Assembly: GCF_037975245.1 (NCBI RefSeq) | Contig: NC_092564.1 | Span: 21,741,984-21,805,983 of the forward strand | Reading direction: 5' to 3' | DNA length: 64,000 nt | From: Apostichopus japonicus | Taxonomy: Eukaryota > Echinodermata > Holothuroidea > Aspidochirotida > Stichopodidae | Shown here: positions 48,373-61,953 of the stretch, piece after piece | Layout of the letters: every line of letters starts with the position of its first letter | Position numbering within the stretch: position 1 is the first letter of the stretch | Translations under genes and position numbers: made by a program | Notes under the pieces: generated by a model | What the model was told of the DNA's origin: nothing | Database searches by the model: none | What the model saw: only the letters and a program-made list of their open reading frames with translations

Positions 48373-50090
48373 TGACCCCAAATGACCTTTGACCTGCATC
48401 GAAAACAAAGGGTAAGCGGTTCTCCGGCAAACTAAATATGAAGGTGGTCCGATATTACCCACCTGAGATATCGTGTTTACGAGATTTTTACAATTTGACC
48501 CCTGGTGACAACTGGTGACCCCAAATGACCTTTGACCTGCATCGAAAACAAAGGGTAAGCGGTACTCCGGCAAACAAAATATGAAATTGGTCCGACATTA
48601 CCCACCTGAAATATCGTGTTTACGAGTTGTTAACAATTTGACCCCTGGTGACCCCTGGTGACCCCTGGTGACCCCTGGTGACCCCTGGTGACCCCTGGTG
48701 ACCCCAAATGACCTTTGACCTGCATTGAAAACAAAGGGTAAGCGTACTCCGGCAAACCAACAATGAAGGTGGTCCGACATTACCCACCTGAGATATCGTG
48801 TTTACGAGATTTTTACAATTTGACCCCTGGTGACCCCTGGTGACCCCAAATGACCTTTGACCTGCATCGAAAACAAAGGGTAAGCGGTACTCCGGCAAAC
48901 AAAATATGAAATTGGTCCGACATTACCCACCTGAAATATCGTGTTTACGAGTTGTTAACAATTTGACCCCTGGTGACCCCTGGTGACCCCTGGTGACCCC
49001 TGGTGACCCCTGGTGACCCCTGGTGACCCCTGGTGACCCCTGGTGACCCCTTGTGACCCCTGGTGACCCCAAATGACCTTTTACCTGCATCGAAAACAAA
49101 GGGTAAGCTGTACTCCGGCAAACCAAATATGAATTTGGTCCGACATTACCCACCTGAAATATCGTGTTTACGAGATTTTTACAATTTGACCCCTGGTGAC
49201 CCCTGGTGACCCCTGGTGACCCCAAATGACCTTTGACCTGTATCGAAAACAAAGGGTAGGCGGTACTCCGGCTAACCAAATATGAAGTTGGTCCGATATT
49301 ACCCACCTGAGATATCGTGTTTACGAGATTTTTAAAATTTGAACCCTGGTGAACCCTGGTTACCCCAAATGACCTTTGACCTGCATCGAAAACCAAGGGT
49401 AAGCGATACTCCGGCAAACCAAATATGAAGTTGGTCCGATATTACCCACCTGAGATATCGTGTTTCGAGATTTTTACAATTTGACCCCTGGTGACCCCTG
49501 GTGACCCCAAATGACCTGCATCGAAAACAAAGGGTAAGCGGTACTCCGGGAAACCAAATATGAATTTGGTCCGACATTACCCATCTGCCATATCGTGTGT
49601 ACGAGATTTTTACAATTTGACCCCTGGTGACCCCTGGTGACCCCTGGTGACCCCAAATGACCTTTGACCTGCATCGAAAACAAAAGGTAAGCGGTACTCC
49701 GGCAAACCAAATATGAAATTGGTCCGAAATTACCCACCTGAAATATCGTGTTTACGAGATTTTTACAATTTGACCCCTGGTGACCCCTGGTGACCCCTGG
49801 TGACCCCTGGTGACCCCAAATGACCTTTGACCTGCATCGAAAACCAAGGGTAGGCGGTACTCCGGCAAACCAAATATGAAGTTGGTCCGATATTACCCAC
49901 CTGAGATATCACGTTTCGAGATTTTTACAATTTGACCGCTGGTGACCCCTGGTGACCCCAAATGACCATTGACCTGCATCGAAAACAAAAGGTAAGCGGT
50001 ACTCCGGCAAACCAAATATGAATTTGGTCCGACATTACCCACCTGAGATATCGTGTTTACGAGATTTTTACAATTTGACCCCTGGTGACC
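48210..50090. repeat. Dispersed satellite B block, right copy
   Basis: Partner of 19,275-21,165, located 28.9 kb away. Both ends lie inside decamer runs, which is where misaligned exchange would be easiest. Private changes include CCATCTGCCATATCG near 49,580. Confidence 0.85.
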
Positions 50091-51711
50091 GCTGGTGACC
50101 CCTGGTGACCCCAAATGACCATTGACCTGCATCGAAAACAAAAGGTAAGCGGTACTCCGGCAAACCAAATATGAATTTGGTCCGACATTACCCACCTGAG
50201 ATATCGTGTTTACGAGATTTTTACAATTTGACCCCTGGTGACCCCTGGTGACCCCTGGTGACCCCAAATGACCTTTGACCTGTATCGAAAACAAAGGGTA
50301 GGCGGTACTCCGGCTAACCAAATATGAAGTTGGTCCGACAATACCCACCTGACATATCGTGTTTACGAGATTTTTATAATTTGACCCCGGTGACAACAAA
50401 TGACCTTTGACCTGCATCGAAAACAAAGGGTAAGCGGTACTCCGGCAAACCAAATATGAAGTTGGTCCGACATTACCCACCTGAGATATCGTGTTTACGA
50501 GATTTTTACAATTTGACCCCTGGTGACCCCTGGTGACCCCAAATGACCTGCATCGAAAACAAAGGGTAAGCGGTACTCCGGGAAACCAAATATGAATTTG
50601 GTCCGACATTACCCACCTGAAATATCGTGTTTACGAGATTTTTACAATTTGACCCCTGGTGACCCCTGGTGACCCCTGGTGACCCCTGGTGACCCCAATT
50701 GACCTTTGACCTGCATCGAAAACAAAGGGTAAGCGGTACTCCGGCAAACCAAATATGAAGTTGTTCCGATATTACCCACCTGAGATATAGTGTTTCGAGA
50801 TTTTTACAATTTGACCCCTGGTGACCCCTGGTGACCCCAAATGACCTGCATCGAAAACAAAGGGTAAGCGGTACTCCGGCAAACCAAATATGAATTTGGT
50901 CCCACATTACCCACCTGACATATCGTGTTTACGAGATTTTTACAATTTGACCCCTGGTGACCCCTGGTGACCCCAAATGACCTTTGACCTGCATCGAAAA
51001 CAAAGGGTAAGCGGTACTCCGGCAATCCAAATATGAAATTGGTCCGACATTACCCACCTGAAATATCGTGTTTACGAGATTTTTACAATTTGACCCCTGG
51101 TGACCCCTGGTGACCCCTGGTGACCTCTGGTGACCCCAAATGACCTTTGACCTGCATCGAAAACAAAGGGTAAGCTGTACTCCGGCAAACCAAATATGAA
51201 GTTGGTCCGACATTACCCACCTGACATATCGTGTTTACGAGATTTTTACAATTTGAACCCTGGTGACCCCTAGTGACCCCTGGTTACCCCAAATGACCTT
51301 TGACCTGCATCGAAAACCAAGGGTAAGCGGTACTCCGGCAAACCAAATATGAAGTTGGTCCGATATTACCCACCTGTGATATCGTGTTTCGAGATTTTTA
51401 CAATTTGACCCCTGGTGACCCCTGGTGACCCCAAATGACCTGCATCGAAAACAAAGGGTAAGCGGTACTCCGGGAAACCAAATATGAATTTGGTCCGACA
51501 TTACCCACCTGAAATATCGTGTTTACGAGATTTTTACAATTTGACCCCTGGTGACCCCTGGTGACCCCTGGTGACCCCAAATGACCTTTGACCTGTATCG
51601 AAAACAAAGGGTAGGCGGTACTCCGGCTAACCAAATATGAAGTTGGTCCGACAATACCCACCTGACATATCGTGTTTACGAGATTTTTATAATTTGACCC
51701 CGGTGACAACA

Positions 51712-52878
51712 AATGACCTTTGACCTGCATCGAAAACAAAGGGTAAGCGGTACTCCGGCAAACCAAATATGAAATTGGTCCGACATTACCCACCTGAGAT
51801 ATCGTGTTTACGAGATTTTTAAAATTTGACCCCTGGTGACCCCTGGTGACCCCTGGTGACCCCAAATGACCTTTGACCTGCATCGAAAACAAAGGGTAAG
51901 CGGTACTCCGGCAAACCAAATATGAAGTTGGTCCGATATTACCCACCTGAGATATAGTGTTTCGAGATTTTTACAATTTGACCCCTGTTGACCCCTGGTG
52001 ACCCCTGGTGACCCCAAATGACATTTGACCTGCATCGAAAACAAAGGGTAAGCTGTACTCCGGCAAACCAAATATAAAGTTGGTCCGACATAAACCACCT
52101 GAGATATCGTGTTTCGAGATTTTTACAATTTTACCCATGGTGACCCCTGGTGACCCCAAATGACCTTTGAACTGCATCGAAAACAAAGGGTAAGCGGTAC
52201 TCCGGCAAACCAAATATGAATTTGGTCCGACATTACCCACCTGAGATATCGTGTTTACGAGCTTTTACAATTTGACCCCTGGTGACCCCTGGCGACCCCT
52301 GGTGACCCCTGGTGACCTCAAATGACCTTTGCCCTGCATCGGAAACAAAGGGTAAGCGGTACTCCGGCAAACCAAATATTAAGTTGGTCCGACATTACCC
52401 ACCTGACATATCGTGTTTACGAGATTTTTACAATTTGACCCCTGGTGACCCCTGGTGACCCCAAATGACCTTTGCCCTGCATCGGAAACAAAGGGTAAGC
52501 GGTACTCCGGCAAACCAAATATTAAGTTGGTCCGACATTACCCACCTGACATATCGTGTTTACGAGATTTTTACAATTTGACCCCTGGTGACCCCTGGTG
52601 ACCCCAAATGACCTTTGACCTGCATCGAAAACAAAGGGTAAGCGGTACTCCGGTGAACCAAATATGAAGTTGGTCCGACATTACCCACCTGAGATATCGT
52701 GTTTACGAGATTTTTACAATTTGACCCCTGGTGACCCCTGGTGACCCCAAATGACCTGCATCGAAAGCAAAGGGTAAGCGGTACTCCGGCAAACCAAATA
52801 TGAATTTGGTCCCACATTACCCACCTGAGATATCGTGTTTACGAGATTTTTACAATTTGACCCCTGGTGACCCCTGGT
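51712..52878. repeat. Dispersed satellite B block, right copy of the 7,068-bp-spaced pair
   Basis: Partner of 44,644-45,810. The left boundary is a much-shortened decamer region reading TTTGACCCCGGTGACAACAAATG. The same short form occurs near 50,385. Confidence 0.83.
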
Positions 52879-52899
52879 GACCCCAAATGACCTTTGACC

Positions 52900-55575
52900 T
52901 GCATCGAAAACAAAGGGTAAGCGGTACTCCGGCAAACCAAATATGAAATTGGTCCGACATTACCCACCTGAAATATCGTGTTTACGAGATTTTTACAATT
53001 TGACCCCTGGTGACCCCTAGTGACCCCTGGTGACCTCTGGTGACCCCAAATGACCTTTGACCTGCATCGAAATTAAAGGGTAAGCTGTACTCCGGCAAAC
53101 CAAATATGAAGTTGGTCCGACATTACCCACCTGACATATCGTGTTTACGAGATTTTACAATTTGACCCCTGGTGACCCCTGGTGACCCCTGGTGACCCCT
53201 GGGTACCCCAATTGACCTTTGACCTGCATCGAAAACAAAGGGTAAGCTGTACTCCGGGAAACCAAATATGAATTTGGTCCGACATTACCCACCTGAGATA
53301 TCGTGTTTACGAGATTTTTACAATTTGACCCCTGGTGACCCCTGGTGACCCCTAGTGACACCTGGTGACCCCTGGTGACCCCAAATGACCTATGACCTGC
53401 ATCGAAAACAAAGGGTAAGCGGTACTCTGGCAAAACAAATATGAAGTTGGTCCGACATTACCCACCTGACATATCGTGTGTACGAGATTTTTACAATTTG
53501 ACCCCTGGTGACCCCTGGTGACCCCTGGTGACCCCAAATGACCATTGACCTGCATCGAAAACAAAAGGTAAGCGGTACTCCGGCAAACCAAATATGAATT
53601 TGGTCCGACATTACCCACCTGAGATATCGTGTTTACGAGATTTTTACAATTTGACCCCTGGTGACCCCTGGTGACCCCTGGTGACCCCAAATGACCTTTG
53701 ACCTGCATCGAAAACAAAGGGTAAGCGGTACTCCGGCAAACCAAATATGAAATTGGTCTAACATTACCCACCTGAGATATCGTGTTTACGAGATTTTTAA
53801 AATTTGACCCCTGGTGACCCCTGGTGACCCCTGGTGACCCCTGGTGACCCCAATTGACCTTTGACCTGCATCGAAAACAAAGGGTAAGCGGTACTCCGGC
53901 AAACCAAATATGAAGTTGTTCCGATATTACCCACCTGAGATATAGTGTTTCGAGATTTTTACAATTTGACCCCTGGTGACCCCTGGTGACCCCAAATGAC
54001 CTGCATCGAAAACAAAGGGTAAGCGGTACTCCGGCAAACCAAATATGAATTTGGTCCCACATTACCCACCTGACATATCGTGTTTACGAGATTTTTACAA
54101 TTTGACCCCTGGTGACCCCTGGTGACCCCAAATGACCTTTGACCTGCATCGAAAACAAAGGGTAAGCGGTACTACGGCAAACCAAATATGAAATTGGTCC
54201 GACATTACCCACCTGAAATATCGTGTTTACGAGATTTTTACAATTTGACCCCTGGTGACCCCTGGTGACCCCTGGTGACCTCTGGTGACCCCAAATGACC
54301 TTTGACCTGCATCGAAAACAAAGGGTAAGCTGTACTCCGGCAAACCAAATATGAAGTTGGTCCGACATTACCCACCTGACATATCGTGTTTACGAGATTT
54401 TTACAATTTGAACCCTGGTGACCCCTAGTGACCCCTGGTTACCCCAAATGACCTTTGACCTGCATCGAAAACCAAGGGTAAGCGGTACTCCGGCAAACCA
54501 AATATGAAGTTGGTCCGATATTACCCACCTGTGATATCGTGTTTCGAGATTTTTACAATTTGACCCCTGGTGACCCCTGGTGACCCCAAATGACCTGCAT
54601 CGAAAACAAAGGGTAAGCGGTACTCCGGGAAACCAAATATGAATTTGGTCCGACATTACCCACCTGAAATATCGTGTTTACGAGATTTTTACAATTTGAC
54701 CCCTGGTGACCCCTGGTGACCCCTGGTGACCCCTGGTGACCCCTGGTGACCCCTGGTGACCCCTGATGAACCCTGGTGACCCCTGGTGACCCCTGGTGAC
54801 CCCTGGTGACCCCTGGTGACCCCTGGTGACCCCAAATGACCTTTGACCTGCATCGAAAACAAAGGGTAAGCTGTACTCCGGCAAACCAAATATGAATTTG
54901 GTCCGACATAACCCACCTGAAACATCGTGTTTACGAGATTTTTACAATTTGACCCCTGGTGACCCCTGGTGACCCCTGGTGACCCCAAATGACTTTTGAC
55001 CTGCGTCGAAAACAAAGGGTAAGCGGTACTTTGGCAAACCAAATATGAAGGTGGTCCGATATTACCCACCTGAGATATCGTGTTTACGAGATTTTTACAA
55101 TTTGACCCCTGGTGACCCCTGGTGACCCCAAATGACCTTTGCCCTGCATCGGAAACAAAGGGTAAGCGGTACTCCGGCAAACCAAATATTAAGTTGGTCC
55201 GACATTACCCACCTGACATATCGTGTTTACGAGATTTTTACAATTTGAACCCTGGTGACCCCTGGTGACCCCTGGTTACCCCAAATGACCTTTGACCTGC
55301 ATCGAAAACCAAGGGTAAGCTGTACTCCGGCAAACCAAATATGAAGTTGGTCCGACATTACCCACCTGAGATATCGTGTTTCGAGATTTTTACAATTTGA
55401 CCCCTGGTGACCCCTGGTGACCCCAAATGACCTTTGACCTGCATCGAAAACAAAGGGTAAGCGGTACTCCGGGAAACCAAATATGAATTTGGTCCGACAT
55501 TACCCACCTGAGATATCGTGTTTACGAGATTTTTACAATTTGACCCCTGGAGACCCCTGGTGACCCCAAATGACC
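52900..55575. repeat. Satellite B tandem segmental duplication, 2,676-bp unit, copy 1
   Basis: Followed directly by copy 2. Landmarks spaced 2,676 bp apart include CATCGAAATTAAAGG, GTACTCTGGCAAAAC, GGTCTAACATTACC, GTACTACGGC, CACCTGTGATATCG, the 13-unit decamer run at 54,698-54,827 containing CCCTGATGAACCC, and CTGGAGACCCC. Confidence 0.9.
54698..54827. repeat. Expanded decamer run, 13 units with an internal variant
   Basis: Thirteen 10-bp units, with the seventh and eighth altered (CCCCTGATGAACCCTGG). The identical variant run is found again at about 57,374-57,503 in the next 2,676-bp unit, so this run was copied as part of the segment and did not expand separately. Confidence 0.9.
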
Positions 55576-58250
55576 TGCATCGAAAACAAAGGGTAAGCGG
55601 TACTCCGGCAAACCAAATATGAAATTGGTCCGACATTACCCACCTGAAATATCGTGTTTACGAGATTTTTACAATTTGACCCCTGGTGACCCCTAGTGAC
55701 CCCTGGTGACCTCTGGTGACCCCAAATGACCTTTGACCTGCATCGAAATTAAAGGGTAAGCTGTACTCCGGCAAACCAAATATGAAGTTGGTCCGACATT
55801 ACCCACCTGACATATCGTGTTTACGAGATTTTACAATTTGACCCCTGGTGACCCCTGGTGACCCCTGGTGACCCCTGGGTACCCCAATTGACCTTTGACC
55901 TGCATCGAAAACAAAGGGTAAGCTGTACTCCGGGAAACCAAATATGAATTTGGTCCGACATTACCCACCTGAGATATCGTGTTTACGAGATTTTTACAAT
56001 TTGACCCCTGGTGACCCCTGGTGACCCCTAGTGACACCTGGTGACCCCTGGTGACCCCAAATGACCTATGACCTGCATCGAAAACAAAGGGTAAGCGGTA
56101 CTCTGGCAAAACAAATATGAAGTTGGTCCGACATTACCCACCTGACATATCGTGTGTACGAGATTTTTACAATTTGACCCCTGGTGACCCCTGGTGACCC
56201 CTGGTGACCCCAAATGACCATTGACCTGCATCGAAAACAAAAGGTAAGCGGTACTCCGGCAAACCAAATATGAATTTGGTCCGACATTACCCACCTGAGA
56301 TATCGTGTTTACGAGATTTTTACAATTTGACCCCTGGTGACCCCTGGTGACCCCTGGTGACCCCAAATGACCTTTGACCTGCATCGAAAACAAAGGGTAA
56401 GCGGTACTCCGGCAAACCAAATATGAAATTGGTCTAACATTACCCACCTGAGATATCGTGTTTACGAGATTTTTAAAATTTGACCCCTGGTGACCCCTGG
56501 TGACCCCTGGTGACCCCTGGTGACCCCAATTGACCTTTGACCTGCATCGAAAACAAAGGGTAAGCGGTACTCCGGCAAACCAAATATGAAGTTGTTCCGA
56601 TATTACCCACCTGAGATATAGTGTTTCGAGATTTTTACAATTTGACCCCTGGTGACCCCTGGTGACCCCAAATGACCTGCATCGAAAACAAAGGGTAAGC
56701 GGTACTCCGGCAAACCAAATATGAATTTGGTCCCACATTACCCACCTGACATATCGTGTTTACGAGATTTTTACAATTTGACCCCTGGTGACCCCTGGTG
56801 ACCCCAAATGACCTTTGACCTGCATCGAAAACAAAGGGTAAGCGGTACTACGGCAAACCAAATATGAAATTGGTCCGACATTACCCACCTGAAATATCGT
56901 GTTTACGAGATTTTTACAATTTGACCCCTGGTGACCCCTGGTGACCCCTGGTGACCTCTGGTGACCCCAAATGACCTTTGACCTGCATCGAAAACAAAGG
57001 GTAAGCTGTACTCCGGCAAACCAAATATGAAGTTGGTCCGACATTACCCACCTGACATATCGTGTTTACGAGATTTTTACAATTTGAACCCTGGTGGCCC
57101 CTAGTGACCCCTGGTTACCCCAAATGACCTTTGACCTGCATCGAAAACCAAGGGTAAGCGGTACTCCGGCAAACCAAATATGAAGTTGGTCCGATATTAC
57201 CCACCTGTGATATCGTGTTTCGAGATTTTTACAATTTGACCCCTGGTGACCCCTGGTGACCCCAAATGACCTGCATCGAAAACAAAGGGTAAGCGGTACT
57301 CCGGGAAACCAAATATGAATTTGGTCCGACATTACCCACCTGAAATATCGTGTTTACGAGATTTTTACAATTTGACCCCTGGTGACCCCTGGTGACCCCT
57401 GGTGACCCCTGGTGACCCCTGGTGACCCCTGGTGACCCCTGATGAACCCTGGTGACCCCTGGTGACCCCTGGTGACCCCTGGTGACCCCTGGTGACCCCT
57501 GGTGACCCCAAATGACCTTTGACCTGCATCGAAAACAAAGGGTAAGCTGTACTCCGGCAAACCAAATATGAATTTGGTCCGACATAACCCACCTGAAACA
57601 TCGTGTTTACGAGATTTTTACAATTTGACCCCTGGTGACCCCTGGTGACCCCTGGTGACCCCAAATGACTTTTGACCTGCGTCGAAAACAAAGGGTAAGC
57701 GGTACTTTGGCAAACCAAATATGAAGGTGGTCCGATATTACCCACCTGAGATATCGTGTTTACGAGATTTTTATAATTTGACCCCTGGTGACCCCTGGTG
57801 ACCCCAAATGACCTTTGCCCTGCATCGGAAACAAAGGGTAAGCGGTACTCCGGCAAACCAAATATTAAGTTGGTCCGACATTACCCACCTGACATATCGT
57901 GTTTACGAGATTTTTACAATTTGAACCCTGGTGACCCCTGGTGACCCCTGGTTACCCCAAATGACCTTTGACCTGCATCGAAAACCAAGGGTAAGCTGTA
58001 CTCCGGCAAACCAAATATGAAGTTGGTCCGACATTACCCACCTGAGATATCGTGTTTCGAGATTTTTACAATTTGACCCCTGGTGACCCCTGGTGACCCC
58101 AAATGACCTTTGACCTGCATCGAAAACAAAGGGTAAGCGGTACTCCGGGAAACCAAATATGAATTTGGTCCGACATTACCCACCTGAGATATCGTGTTTA
58201 CGAGATTTTTACAATTTGACCCCTGGAGACCCCTGGTGACCCCTGGTGAC
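55576..58250. repeat. Satellite B tandem segmental duplication, 2,676-bp unit, copy 2
   Basis: Tandem partner of 52,900-55,575. Private substitutions I can see are CTGGTGGCCCCTAGTG near 57,091 and TTTTTATAATTTG near 57,770. After about 58,250 the decamer number differs and the match ends. Confidence 0.9.
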
Positions 58251-59240
58251 CCCTGGTGACCCCTGGTGACCCCAAATGACCTTTGACCTGCATCGAAAAC
58301 AAAGGGTAAGCTGTACTCCGGCAAACCAAATATGAAGTTGGTCCGACATTACCCACCTGAGATATCGTGTTTCGAGATTTTTACAATTTGACCCCTGGTG
58401 ACCCCTGGTGACCCCAAATGACCTTTGACCTGCATCGAAAACAAAGGGTAAGCTGTACTCCGGCAAACCAAATATGAAGTTGGTCCGACATTACCCACCT
58501 GAGATATCGTGTTTCGAGATTTTTACAATTTGACCCCTGGTGACCCCTGGTGACCCCAAATGACCTTTGACCTGCATCGAAAACAAAGGGTAAGCGGTAC
58601 TCCGGCAAACCAAATATGAAGTTGGTCCGACATTACCCACCTGACATATCGTGTTTACGAGATTTTTTCAATTTGAACCCTGGTGACCCCTGGTGACCCC
58701 TGGTTACCCCAAATGACCTTTGACCTGCATCGAAAACCAAGGGTAAGCGGTACTCCGGCAAACCAAATATGAAGTTGGTCCGAAATTACCCACCTGAGAT
58801 ATCGTGTTTCGAGATTTTTACAATTTGACTCCTGGTGACCCCTGGTGACCCCAAATGACCTGCATCGAAAACAAAAGGTAAGCGGTACTCCGGGAAACCA
58901 AATATGAATTTGGTCCCACATTACCCACCTGAGATATCGTGTTTACGAGATTTTTACAATTTGACCAATGGAGACCCCTGGTGACCCCTGGTGACCCCTG
59001 GTGACCCCAAATGACCTTTGACCTGCATCGAAAACAAAGGGTAAGCTGTACTCCGGCAAACCAAATATGAAGTTGGTCCGACATTACCCACCTGAGATAT
59101 CGTGTTTCGAGATTTTTACAATTTGACCCCTGGTGACCCCTGGTGACCCCAAATGACCTTTGACCTGCATCGAAAACAAAGGGTAGGCGGTACTCCGGCA
59201 AACCAAATATGAATTTGGTCCGACATTACCCACCTGACAT

Positions 59241-60174
59241 ATCGTGTTTACGAGATTTTACAATTTGACCCCTGGTGACCCCTGGTGACCCCTGGTGACC
59301 CCTGGTGACCCCTGGTGACCCCAAATGACCTTTGCCCTGCATCGGAAACAAAGGGTAAGCGGTACTCCGGCAAACCAAATATTAAGTTGGTCCGACATTA
59401 CCCACCTGACATATCGTGTTTACGAGATTTTTACAATTTGAACCCTGGTGACCCCTGGTGACCCCTGGTTACCCCAAATGACCTTTGACCTGCATCGAAA
59501 ACCAAGGGTAAGCTGTACTCCGGCAAACCAAATATGAAGTTGGTCCGACATCACCCACCTGAGATATCGTGTTTCGAGATTTTTACAATTTGACCCCTGG
59601 TGACCCCTGGTGACCCCAAATGACCTTTGACCTGCATCGAAAACGAAGGGTAAGCGGTACTCCGGCAAACCAAATATGAATTTGGTCCGACATTACCCAC
59701 CTGACATATCGTGTTTACGAGATTTTACAATTTGACCCCTGGTGACCCCTGGTGACCCCTGGTGACCCCTGGTGACCCCTGGTGACCCCAAATGACCTTT
59801 GCCCTGCATCGGAAACAAAGGGTAAGCGGTACTCCGGCAAACCAAATATTAAGTTGGTCCGACATTACCCACCTGACATATCGTGTTTACGAGATTTTTA
59901 CAATTTGAACCCTGGTGACCCCTGGTGACCCCTGGTGACCCCTGGTGACCCCAAATGACCATTGACCTGCATCGAAAACAAAAGGTAAGCGGTACTCCGG
60001 CAAACCAAATATGAATTTGGTCCGACATTACCCACCTGAGATATCGTGTTTACAAGATTTTTACAATTTGACCCCTGGTGACCCCTGGTGACCCCTGGTG
60101 ACCCCAAATGACCTTTGACCTGCATCGAAAACAAAGGGTAAGCGGTACTCCGGCAAACCAAATATGAAATTGGT
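59241..60174. repeat. Satellite B three-monomer duplication, 467-bp period
   Basis: The segment starting ATCGTGTTTACGAGATTTTAC at 59,241 recurs at 59,708 with five decamers, the TTTGCCCTGCATCGG monomer and the TTTGAACCCTGG monomer. The copies separate after the second TTTGAACCCTGG. The right end given is an upper bound. Confidence 0.7.
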
Positions 60175-61763
60175 CTAACATTACCCACCTGAGATATCGT
60201 GTTTACGAGATTTTTAAAATTTGACCCCTGGTGACCCCTGGTGACCCCTGGTGACCCCTGGTGACCCCAAATGACCTTTGACCTGCATCGAAAACAAAGG
60301 GTAAGCGGTACTCCGGCAAACCAAATATGAAGTTGTTCCGATATTACCCACCTGAGATATAGTGTTTCGAGATTTTTACAATTTGACCCCTGGTGACCCC
60401 TGGTGACCCCAAATGACCTGCATCGAAAACAAAGGGTAAGCGGTACTCCGGGAAACCAAATATGAATTTGGTCCCACATTACCCACCTGACATATCGTGT
60501 TTACGAGATTTTTACAATTTGACCCCTGGTGACCCCTGGTGACCCCAAATGACCTTTGACCTGCATCGAAAACAAAGGGTAAGCGGTACTCCGGCAAACC
60601 AAATATGAAATTGGTCCGACATTACCCACCTGAAATATCGTGTTTACGAGATTTTTACAATTTGACCCCTGGTGACCCCTGGTGACCCCTGGTGACCTCT
60701 GGTGACCCCAAATGACCTTTGACCTGCATCGAAAACAAAGGGTAAGCTGTACTCCGGCAAACCAAATATGAAGTTGGTCCGACATTACCCACCTGACATA
60801 TCGTGTTTACGAGATTTTACAATTTGACCCCTGGTGACCCCTGGTGACCCCTGGTGACCCCTGGGTACCCCAATTGACCTTTGACCTGCATCGAAAACAA
60901 AGGGTAAGCTGTACTCCGGCAAACCAAATATGAATTTGGTCCGACATTACCCACCTGAGATATCGTGTTTACGAGATTTTTACAATTTGACCCCTGGTGA
61001 CCCCTGGTGACCCCAAATGACCTTTGACCTGCATCGAAAACAAAGGGTAAGCGGTACTCCGGCAAACCAAATATGAAGTTGGTCCGACATTACCCACCTG
61101 ACATATCGTGTTTACGAGATTTTACAATTTGACCCCTGGTGACCCCTGGTGACCCCTGGTGACCTCTGGTGACCCCAAATGACCTTTGACCTGCATCGAA
61201 AACAAAGGGTAAGCTGTACTCCGGCAAACCAAATATGAAGTTGGTCCGACATTACCCACCTGACATATCGTGTTTACGAGATTTTACAATTTGACCCCTG
61301 GTGACCCCTGGTGACCCCTGGTGACCCCTGGTGACCCCTGGTGACCCCTGGTGACCCCAAATGACCTTTGACCTGCATCGGAAACAAAGGGTAAGCGGTA
61401 CTCCGGCAAACCAAATATTAAGTTGGTCCGACATTACCCACCTGACATATCGTGTTTACGAGATTTTTACAATTTGAACCCTGGTGACCCCTAGTGACCC
61501 CTGGTTACCCCAAATGACCTTTGACCTGCATCGAAAACCAAGGGTAAGCGGTACTCCGGCAAACCAAATATGAAGTTGGTCCGATATTACCCACCTGAGA
61601 TATCGTGTTTCGAGATTTTTACAATTTGACCCCTGGTGACCCCTGGTGACCCCAAATGACCTGCATCGAAAACAAAGGGTAAGCGGTACTCTGGGAAACC
61701 AAATATGAATTTGGTCCGACATTACCCACCTGAAAAATCGTGTTTACGAGATTTTTACAATTT

Positions 61764-61953
61764 GACCCCTGGTGACCCCTGGTGACCCCTGGTGACCCCT
61801 GGTGACCCCTGGTGACCCCTGGTGACCCCTGGTGACCCCTGGTGACCCCTGGTGACCCCTGGTGACCCCTGGTGACCCCTGGTGACCCCTGGTGACCCCT
61901 GGTGACCCCTGGTGACCCCTGGTGACCCCTGGTGACCCCTGGTGACCCCTGGT
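61764..61953. repeat. Longest decamer run, 19 perfect units
   Basis: Nineteen uninterrupted GACCCCTGGT units (190 bp) lie in one monomer and are followed by the usual GACCCCAAATGACC. No substitution is visible in the run, so it is probably the youngest expansion in the window. In register it gives nineteen minus-strand GGGTCA half-sites spaced 10 bp apart. Confidence 0.95.
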
